Source of the DNA: Hsuehochloa calcarea
Taxonomy: Eukaryota; Streptophyta; Magnoliopsida; Poales; Poaceae
Direction of reading: 5' to 3'
NCBI GenBank assembly: GCA_036346395.1
Contig: CM070604.1
Location: 3,013,501-3,077,500 of the forward strand
DNA length: 64,000 nucleotides
Part shown: piece after piece, positions 56,494-64,000 of the stretch
Layout of the letters: each line of letters begins with the position of its first letter
Numbering within the stretch: position 1 is the stretch's first letter
The notes under the pieces: generated by a model
What the model was told of the DNA's origin: nothing
Databases searched by the model: none
The model's input: only the letters and a program-made list of their open reading frames with translations
Position numbers and translations under genes: made by a program

Positions 56494-58202
56494 CTATGGG
56501 TCTACAATGATTCGAACTCTAGTCATTGGAGCTGAACTCGTGATGGTTATGTCAATTGTATTGCTTGATTGACCAATGTATGTCGACGACATGTCGCCAC
56601 TAGCACCTCCATTAACCAGCTCAGTTGGCTGCTCAGGATCCGATAATAAGCCTATGCTTTCAGAGCTCAGCATTGTAGCAACATCCGTCATGGTGGGCCG
56701 ATTTGCGGGATCTTCCTGGGCGCTGAGCAGCGCCACCTGAGTGCATCGCATTATCTGGGCAAGTTCATATCCGTCACCTAATGATGGATCTACAAGCTCA
56801 TGCAACCTTCCATCTTTCCACTTATGCCATGCCTGAAATATGTTTCAATTTGCTTGATATCAACGATGATTTTAAAGTAAGTCCAAATTTGTAAATGTGA
56901 GGTGATTACACAAATATTCACCACAACAAATGTGCATGCTTGAAATGTATGTTTACTCACATCACGAACGAGATTACCAACGGTATCCCTTGTCGCTCCA
57001 TTATGGTATTCTTCCGCCCACTAATGATCGCTAGAACCAACACACCGAAGCTAAACACATCTGTCTTGAGCGAATAAAGGCCTCGAGATGCATACTCCGG
57101 AGCTATGTAACCACTGAAAATAGATATCAGAGGGGTGGCATTAGCACATTGGAACACAAATGTTGCACTGCACTAGTATTGAAATTTTGTGCAGCTGTTA
57201 CCTGGTTCCCACAACCCTGCTTGTATGCTCTTCTGCTACATCTGAACTCAGTGTTATAGCTGATCCAAAATCACAAATCTTTGGACTCATGTCATGGTCT
57301 AAGAGGATGTTATTTGGTTTCAAGTCCCTATGTACAATCCATAATAGTGAGTGCTTGTGCAGGTAAACAAGCCCCTCAGCTAGCCCTTTAATTATCCGAA
57401 GTCGCTTAGACCAGTTTAGCAATGCCCCCTTTCTTCTATCTGCATAATGTTTAAAGAACAAATGTATTTCAGAGAAAATAGTTATAGTTTTCATGTTGTT
57501 CTATACCAAATTAGCAACATTTCAAATGAGTTATTATCAGAATCAAGTGAAATGGGAATTGTTCTAGCCTCCCCTTTGATTAGAGCTGTTTTATATTCAA
57601 AAGCATATTTATTAGGAATTGGATGAAGCACATCTTGAAAAAAAAAAGTCTTAGGTAAAACATACCAAAGATGATATTGTGCAAATTGCCATTGTGCACT
57701 AACTCATACACAAGAATCTGTTCTTTTCCATGGATGCAGCACCCTAATAACCTAACTATATTGGTATGCTGAAGCCTTGCAAGCTGCAATTCACTTTTGA
57801 AATCGAATGCTGTTGCATGCTCATCGAGCCTTTTGATGGCAACTGTGAGTCCGTCGGGAAACTGACCCTGCAATGGTTTTCAATAGAGTTTATGTGGCAT
57901 CCTCTTATAATAAATCAGCACTTTTTGGGAAGATGAGGAGGATAGGCATCTAGTATTTGGTTGTTTCTTCAGTTTCTATTTATAAATCATTATTAAACTA
58001 CCTTGTAAACTGCACCATATCCACCACTTCCGATGTTTGTTTTCTCTGAAAAACTGTCTGTCGCATCCAAAATCTGAAAGAAACCAAACTCTGTAAATCC
58101 CGGGCAGTTCTCTTCAGTACGGGTACAAAGCTTCACCAATTCCTCCATGTCCATGATTTTCTGTTCTTGCAGGTCCACTGTTCCTGAATGATGGGCAATC
58201 AC
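56494..58202 (-). pseudogene. Receptor-like protein kinase (CRK type), 5'-truncated with frameshift
   Basis: Five - strand exons with GT-AG borders: 58202-58002, 57867-57666, 57439-57202, 57113-56961 and 56832-56494 (stop). Kinase motifs: G-loop GSGGYGAVYKG, VAIK lysine, catalytic HRDLKPNN, DFG (C-D-F-G-S-A), APE (GYIAPEYASRG). The C-terminal tail ends R-V-R-I-I-V-D-P. The family consists of plasma-membrane receptors that signal through a cytosolic Ser/Thr kinase, and the layout resembles cysteine-rich RLKs. The extracellular and membrane parts are missing: sequence beyond 58260 is retrotransposon. In the fourth exon the frame shifts by one base between ISGRKNT and D-T-V-G-N-L-V-R-D. Probably inactive, unless the lesion is a sequencing error. 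Confidence 0.87.
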
Positions 58203-58337
58203 AAATGCAATAGCAACAACATTGCAATTACTAACATGAGAAATGCTCAGCTTCCTTGCAAAATAACTAGTGACTTCATGGTGTGCAACATGTATAACTT
58301 ATGAGAACAAATTCTCTCAGAAAAAACTGTGTTGTGG
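58203..58337. other. Border between kinase and gypsy derivative
   Basis: The kinase frame stays open briefly (N-V-V-A-I-A-F-V-I-A, perhaps the end of a membrane segment) and then stops. No further exon is seen. Confidence 0.4.
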
Positions 58338-58599
58338 ATGCGTTTGTGGGACAAACTTATCAATGTCGGTGTCAGTCTGCCATATCCAGTTCGGTGACAA
58401 CGGCGGCAGGCTGAGTTCTTTTCAGCAAAAAGATGACAGCTACAGTGTGGAGGAGTCTGGCTCGGTTACAGCTCTGTTTCGGATGCAGCGACAGCAAGGA
58501 GTCCATGTCGGCTATTAGCATAGGTTCTATAGATAGACTGGATTGATTAGGAAGTTGTAATTCAATTATAGATAAACTATATATTCAATTATAGATAAA

Positions 58600-58788
58600 C
58601 TATATTTAGTAATTTTTGTTAGGAGGGCTCCTCATCTATAAAGGATGTTGGCTTTGTTGAGAGAGGGTAATAAAGATTTATTTCAGCAAACCCTAATCAA
58701 ATCAGAGCCTCTCTTGCAAGGGACAAGCCCTGTCGATGTGAGGGTGATTTAAGACTATCCCGCCTACACGAAACTTAGCCATATCATC
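58600..58788 (+). repeat. Probable right part of gypsy 5' LTR
   Basis: It contains 'catctataaaggatg' (TATA-like) and 'taataaagattt' (poly-A-like), ending ATATCA directly before the primer site. A 22 bp tandem pair 'aattatagataaactatat' lies just upstream at 58563-58606. The left border is not fixed. Confidence 0.45.
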
Positions 58789-58818
58789 TTTGGTATCGAG
58801 CTGTCTCTCGTCTTCTTT

Positions 58819-59370
58819 TCATGGATGATCAAGTGAAGAAGCAATTAGACGAGATGCTACGGATCTTCGCAGGACCTCACCACGTCGAAGGAAGCCATGT
58901 ATAGTAGGCATACGACACCGAAAAAGAGAATCTCGGCGAGGCAGGCGCAGCCGGCGTAAGGAGGAAGACATCTCACGATCGACCAAGGGAAGAAGAAGGC
59001 GATGAACACACTTCCAGAAGCCGCGGAGCACCACGATGCCACAAGCTGTAATTTCCGACTTATGATGGCAAAGAAGACCCGTTATCGTGGTTAAATCGTT
59101 GCGAGCAATTTTTTCAAGGACAACAGACAATGGAGGAGGAAAAAGTGTGGTTAGCTTCATATCATATGACGGGAGCAGCACAACAATGGTATTATCGACT
59201 AGAACAAAACCAAGATATTCCTTCGTGGCCATGTTTTATTAACCATGTTAACCTCCGGTTTGGACCTCCAATTCGGAGCAATGCGTTGGGCGAGCTCATT
59301 CAACCGGAGGGCACAGCACGATTAGGAGTATTAGGAATGGTTCTTGGCTCTCTTGTGTCATTGTGACAAT
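58819..59370 (+). pseudogene. Gypsy gag
   Basis: The first ATG is near 58820 (D-D-Q-V-K-K-Q-L-D-E-M). The conserved core is open at 59130-59366: KVWLASYHMTGAAQQWYYRL, then SNALGELIQPEG. Stops and frameshifts break the frame near 58900-59120 and after 59330. It is similar to the gag of grass gypsy elements with a separate gag-protease region. Confidence 0.85.
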
Positions 59371-60405
59371 ATGACAGAGAGGCAATAGGTACAAATTTTT
59401 ACTAATGGGTTACGCAACTCTTTGTGCATCGGTGTTGAACTTCATAATCCATGACTTTGGAAACAAAGTGATGAGTTTGGCAAGAGCGTATGAGAAGCGA
59501 CTTGAGAATGACGACGACGACGTTCGTCCGATGACCAAACCAACAGACCTAGCAGTAGGCCAACTCGGCCGCGGTTCCTTCTAGGATTCAACTCATCTTC
59601 CATGGCTCCAAAAGGGCCACTGTCGATCTGGGCACAATAGCGGAGTACCAACACTTCCGTGTCTCAAGGCGTCGAACTCCAAATTTGGCGCTTGACGACC
59701 GACGAGATGGCGGATCGTCGACTCAAAGGATTATGCTTCAATTGTCCGAAATTTTTCTAGAAATCATACTAGCAAGTGCTCCATGAAAGGTATTTACTTA
59801 TTAGAAATTGATGATGGGGAAACCGCGATGATTCATCTAAAGAAGACGTGGAAATATCATTGCATGCGCCTTTGGAATTCGCATGGGCAAGACAATGCGA
59901 TTCTGGTGGACATCAACGATGAGCAGATGCGAGCATTAGTTGACTCGGTCTACCAATAATTTTATAGCCAAGAGACAACACATCGCTTGGGCCTAACACC
60001 GGTATGCGGCAATGCCATTAAGGTAGCCGTTGCTAACGGCGACAAGGTAGCCGATAATGGACTTTTTCATGGGGTGCATCTCCGGATTTGTTAGGAGGAT
60101 TTTTCTAGATTGCTATATCATCTCTCTCGCCGGATTCGATGTCGTCCTCAGTATAGTGGTTGCGAACATTGGGACCTACTACGTGGGACTTGAGCGACTT
60201 ACCATGTCTTTTTGGCGGCATGACCATAAAGTAATTTGGCGCGGAATGCAATCACCGGCAAGACACACCAACATCTCGGCATTAATGGGTGACACTGTGA
60301 TGACTACTCTCCTCGAAGAATTTGTTGATGTTTTTAAGAACCTTACCACCAGTGGGACAAACTTACCAACGTCGACGTCGGTCTGAGTTCGGAGACAACA
60401 TTATG
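59371..60405 (+). pseudogene. Gypsy gag end and retroviral-type aspartic protease
   Basis: Gag continues in pieces (ARAYEKRLENDDD, P-T-D-L-A-V-G-Q-L). A protease region is recognised by its end, open at 60057-60386: SLAGFDVVLSIVVANIGT, then LTMSFWRHDHKVIWRGMQ and LLEEFVDVFKNL, the usual lead into the RT. The catalytic D-T/S-G triad was not located. The frame ends at a stop before the copia insertion. Confidence 0.75.
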
Positions 60406-60420
60406 AAAACAAATGAAATG

Positions 60421-60512
60421 TGTTAGAGATATAGTTAGAGATATGATTTGATTTGGTTTCCTTATCTGTAACATGTATTGTGTATATATCTCGCCAATTG
60501 GCCTCGACATCG
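60421..60512 (+). repeat. 5' LTR, truncated
   Basis: Left part of the LTR, with 'tgtgtatatatctcgcc' (TATA). The LTR end and primer site are absent; gag sequence follows at about 60513. Confidence 0.8.
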
Positions 60513-60760
60513 CTTCACGCTTCAAAGACGCCTCCTCGGTGGCTCCCACAGTGGTGGTGGCCCCCCTCCATCTGGCGGTGGTCGTCCTCGGTGCTCCTTA
60601 CTGCGACAAGATAGGCCACATTGAGTCTCAGTGCTACAAGAAACAATGCATATTTCACGCCGTTCTTCTCCTAGCACCGCACCGGTACTTCTACATCGAC
60701 GTGCGCAGATCGACTACTTCGCGTTTTCTCTCACCGCGCGGGAGATAGCGGACCGACGAT
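60513..60760 (+). pseudogene. Copia gag C-terminus
   Basis: Zinc-knuckle region APYCDKIGHIESQCYKK near 60590-60645. Compared with the 31-36 kb copy (RCCYCDK) a one-base insertion has shifted the frame between the first two cysteines. Confidence 0.8.
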
Positions 60761-60839
60761 CGCTCGCCTCTCGGTTCTTACTCGATGAGTTCTGCGAGTT
60801 CTGCGACTAACTCTTGAGCATCGAGAAACCACCTCCTAC

Positions 60840-61160
60840 ACAAAGCAGTACCTCCCGTGGATCCTTGATTCCGAGCATCCTTCCACATGACTTCGATTCT
60901 TCCACTCTATCCTTTGTTACACCTCTTGATTCCCCAGTCGGTGTTCTTCTGCTGATGGTACCTCTCTTTACATCTGCGGTCGAGGACCTCTTAGCAACTC
61001 ATCTTTTCATGTTCCTACATTGCTCATGTTCCTCACCTAACCATGCGACTTCTTCTCTTTGGATGATTCGACCTTGTTATCGGATCATTCTCGACTCGAC
61101 TCTTGTTGTGTTCGGGACCGCCACACGGAGCTCGGTTGGTTCGGCCTCGGCGCCTTGACT
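60840..61160 (+). pseudogene. Copia protease region
   Basis: DFDSSTLSFVTPLDSPV followed by frame changes; compare DSSTLSFITPLDSHV in the 31-36 kb copy. The catalytic DSGAS box is not intact. Confidence 0.75.
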
Positions 61161-62150
61161 CGCAGCGTCTCGGGAGCTTGGTAGCTTCACCTTCCTTCCG
61201 CCGCCACCGCCGCCGATCTCTCCGCCTCGCCACTCGTCGACCGGCTCTTTTCAACAATGGCATCACCGTCTTGGCCATCTGTGTGGCTCTCGCTCATCGT
61301 CTTTAGTTCGTCGTGGTCTTCTAGGGTCTCTCGGGAGGCGTGTCTCTACATTGTCGGTGTAAGTTAGGCAAGCGACTTGACTTCCTTATCCTCATAGTGA
61401 GTCGGTGTCTCAACGTCCATTTGATCCTGTTCATTCGGATGTTTGGGGTCCGCTCCTTCGTTTGAAGGGGTCATCGATACTATATCATATTTATAGATGA
61501 TTTTCTCGCCACACTTGGATATATTTTATGTCTTCTCGTAGTGAGGTCTTGTCTATCTATAAGCAGTTTGCCACAATGGTTCGCATACGCAGTTCTCCAC
61601 TCCTATTCGTGTCTTTCGTGGACTCTGACTCTGGCGAGTACCTCTCTCATCCTGCGCAGATTTCCTTGCGACTGGGGCACTCTCGCTCGATTCTCTTGTC
61701 CCGGTGCTCATGCTCGAATGGTGTTTGGCGCAAGCATCGTCACCTCCTTGAGTCGGCTCGTGCAATCGATGATTGCCGCTCTATTCCACCTCACTTTTGG
61801 GCGGAGGTCGTTTCCATCGCCACCTATCTCGTCAACATCCGGCCTTCTTCTCGCTCTTGGCGCAATCCCTTTGAGCGTCTCTCGTGGTCTCCTTCGACTA
61901 CTCGCGCCTTCGCATTTTGGTGCGTTTGCTACGTTCTCCTCACCCCTCGAACGCACCAAACCGACCTTTCATCCGTTGAGTGTGTCTTTCGAGGGTACAT
62001 CTGCGAGCACAAGGGCTATCGGTCTTTGGGATCTGTTGGTCGACGGATGCGGATTTCGGGATGTGACTTTTGACGAGTCTCGTCCCTTCTACCCACGCCC
62101 CTGTCTCTCCTTCGACTTCCTCTGTGGAGTTTCGTCTTTTTGACCTTTCC
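61161..62150 (+). pseudogene. Copia integrase
   Basis: Pre-integrase relics occur near 61250-61370 and the core and end at 61528-62073 (PPHFWAEVVSIATYLVNIRP, then S-V-E-C-V-F-R-G-Y). The N-G-V-A-E motif is damaged by small deletions near 61710. Confidence 0.82.
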
Positions 62151-62429
62151 GGATACACCTATATCGTCTCCACATATTTCTCATGTGGCCTCTCCGCCAT
62201 TGTTGCCGCCTGTTTCGTCTCCTGCGGCTCCTCAGGCTCCCCCCACTACACTCGTCTACACTCGTCGACCTCGTATTGAGGATCTTCCAGATGAGTCCAC
62301 TTCTCCTGATGTTTCATCTTCTTCTGATGCTTCATCTTCCCCGATGGGCCGTCTTCTCCTCGCTACGCTCTCGCGATCGCCGATCGATTCGCCCCGCCTG
62401 TTTGCCTTTCTTTGGCGCGACTACTTGTG

Positions 62430-63928
62430 AGCCTGCCTCCTACCGGGATGCTGTTACTCATCCCGAGTGGCAGCATGCCATGGCCGAGGAGATTGCTGCC
62501 CTCGAGCGTACTGGTACTTAGGATCTTGTTCCTTTTCCATCTCACTCTCGTCCCATCACATGTAAGTGGGTCTATAAGATTAAGACTCGCTCTGATGGCT
62601 CTCTTGAGCGCTATAAGGCGCGTCTTGTTGCTCGTGGCTTCCAGCAGGAGCATGGTCGTGACTACGACGAGACTTTTGCCTCTGTGGCCCACATGACCAC
62701 CTGTCCGCTCTTCTTCGGTGGCGTCTGCTCGCCATCGGTGCATTCTCAACTTGATGTCAAGAATGCCTTTCTTAATGGCGAGTTGCGTGAGGAGGTCTAC
62801 ATGCATCCGCCACCTGGGTATTCTGCTCTCGAGGGCATGGTCCGCCGCCTTCGCCGCTCTCTCTATGGCCTTAAGCAAGCCCTCATGCCCGGTTTGAGCG
62901 CTTCTCCTCTGTGGTCACTGCTGCTTTGGTTTTTCAAAGAAGTGATCATGATCCTGCGCTCTTTGTCCACACTTCGCCTCGTGGTCGGACTCTTCTTCTT
63001 CGTATGTTGATGATATGATCATTACAGGAGATGATTTCGAGTACATTGCCTTTGTCAAGACTCGTCTTAGTGAGCGTTCCTTATGTCGGATCTTGGTCCT
63101 CTTCGTTACTTCCTTGGGATTGAGGTTACTTCCACTCGGATGGTTTCTTTATGTCCCAAGAGAAGTATATTCAGATCTTCTTGATCGCGCCTCCCTCACC
63201 GATCGCCCTGTTGAGACTCCTATGGAGCTCAATGTTCACCTCCGACCCTCGATGGCGAGCCTCTTTCGATCCGACTCGCTATCGCCATCTTGTTGGGAGT
63301 CTTGTCTACCTTCTTTGTTACTCGTCCGGATATCACTTATCCGATTCACATTCGAGTCGGTTTGTTTCGCTCCCACTCAGTCCACTACACCACCTTCTTC
63401 GAGTTCTCGCGATACCTTCGTGGGACTATCTCTCGCGATCTCTTCTTTCCACGCTCCAAATTGCATACGACAGCTTATTCGGATGCTACTTGGGCCACGA
63501 TCCTCCGATCGCGGTCTATCTCTGCATCGTGTTTTTCTTGGTGGTTCGCTTATTGCACGGAAGGCGAAGAAACAGATCGCAGTTGTCCGCTCGAGTGCAG
63601 AGGTCGAGTTGCGAGCTATGGCTCTCTTGATGCAGAGATTACTTGGCTACGGTGGTTACTTGAGGATTTTGGTGTTTACATTACACCGACTCCTCTCTTG
63701 TCAGACAGTACAGGTGCTATCAGTATTGCCCGTGACCCTGTGAAGCATGAGCTCACCAAGCATATTGGTGTTGATGCTTCCTTCATGAGGTCTTGTGTGC
63801 ATGATCAGATGATTGCTCTTCAGTATGTGCTTTCAGAGCTTCAGATAGCGGATTTCTTCACGAAGGCCCAGACTCGAGCACAGCACGGCTTCTACCTCTC
63901 CAAACTCAGTGTTGTTGATCCACCATGA
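62430..63928 (+). pseudogene. Copia reverse transcriptase-RNase H
   Basis: SQLDVKNAFLNGELREEVYM and RRLRRSLYGLKQA (62684-62890) identify the RT. Y-V-D-D is seen across frames near 63005-63012, followed by MIITGDDFEYIAFVKTRLSE. The RNase H tail ends at 63928 with KHIGVDASFMRSCVHDQ and ADFFTKAQTRAQHGF. At least five frame changes are present. Confidence 0.88.
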
Positions 63929-63941
63929 GTTTGAGGGGGGA
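63929..63941 (+). other. Polypurine tract
   Basis: 'gtttgagggggga' directly before the 3' LTR. Confidence 0.85.
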
Positions 63942-64000
63942 TGTTAGAGATATAGTTAGAGATATGATTTGATTTGGTTTCCTTATCTGTAACATGTATT
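63942..64000 (+). repeat. 3' LTR, cut by window end
   Basis: 59 bp identical to 60421-60479. Confidence 0.92.

Larger units (their letters stand above)
58338..60420 (+). mobile_element. Gypsy gag-protease derivative, plus strand
   Basis: A probable 5' LTR end at about 58788 is followed by TTTGGTATCGAGC (58794-58806), a primer binding site. Then come gag and protease but no RT, RNase H or integrase. The motif 'gggacaaactta(t/c)caa' with following 'agttcggtgacaac'-like sequence occurs near 58345 and again near 60352, as if both LTR-proximal ends were retained. A copia element interrupts it at 60421. Confidence 0.7.
60421..64000 (+). mobile_element. Ty1/copia retrotransposon, plus strand, runs off window
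   Basis: A partial 5' LTR starts at 60421 (TGTTAGAGATATAG) and the 3' LTR at 63942; the 59 bp that can be compared are identical. Between them are a gag end, protease, integrase, RT and RNase H, then a polypurine tract (63929-63941). The part from mid-LTR to the gag zinc knuckle is deleted. The coding part is broken by many 1-3 base indels. Same broad family as 31264-36528. Inserted into the gypsy derivative. Confidence 0.9.

Noticed and set aside
58819..60405. Integrated plant pararetrovirus
   Set aside because: Gag and protease sequence, primer site and LTR-like ends match a gypsy retrotransposon; no movement protein or viral coat motif is visible.

Overview
The window is nuclear DNA from a flowering plant, most probably a grass. 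The evidence is spliced genes, a CC-NBS-LRR gene of the cereal RGA type, and dense nested LTR retrotransposons of families typical of Poaceae; the assignment to grasses is inference. Most of the 64 kb is transposon. The only long intact host gene is the NLR on the + strand at 19073-21574. Other host-derived parts are a broken second NLR (28553-36625), a twice-present fragment of the pyrophosphate-dependent phosphofructokinase alpha-subunit gene (37148-41400, -), and a truncated receptor-like kinase (56494-58202, -).

Layout. 1-6150: a gypsy LTR stub, Ty1/copia remnants on the - strand, and pieces of NLR-type 5' non-coding sequence. 6716-18647: a degenerate + strand copia element split by two later insertions, a solo LTR (7828-9410) and a structurally complete but apparently non-coding gypsy-type element (9547-17876, target duplication GGACT). 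18648-22393: the NLR gene and its flanks. 22394-28552: two gypsy LTRs in opposite orientation plus an integrase/chromodomain end. 28553-36625: the second NLR copy, interrupted by a solo LTR (TSD TTTGA), a miniature copia element (TSD GTGAG) and a full copia element (TSD ATTAC/ATTAA). Conceptual removal of the three lets the NLR remnants line up with 19639-20605 of the intact gene.

36626-44796: the PFP-alpha fragment inside a nearly perfect 2.68 kb tandem duplication, then GC-rich gene-like sequence. 44797-48604: a hAT element with a broken DUF4371-type transposase. About 48690-54610: a long-inverted-repeat element carrying a broken plant mobile domain gene, two AT-rich arrays and a gypsy gag fragment. 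54800-55870: a small foldback element. 56494-58202: the receptor-like kinase remnant, cut at its 5' end. 58338-60420: a gypsy gag-protease derivative. 60421-64000: a copia element whose right LTR runs off the window.

The host genes do not form a pathway. The locus reads as an NLR cluster in which one copy stayed open and the other became a landing site for retrotransposons, beside a segment that collected gene fragments. I found no tRNA, rRNA or CRISPR, and no convincing new defence or mobile system. The most unusual structures are the PFP-alpha duplication, the inverted-repeat element with the plant mobile domain gene, the miniature copia, and the split duplication of the NLR 5' region.
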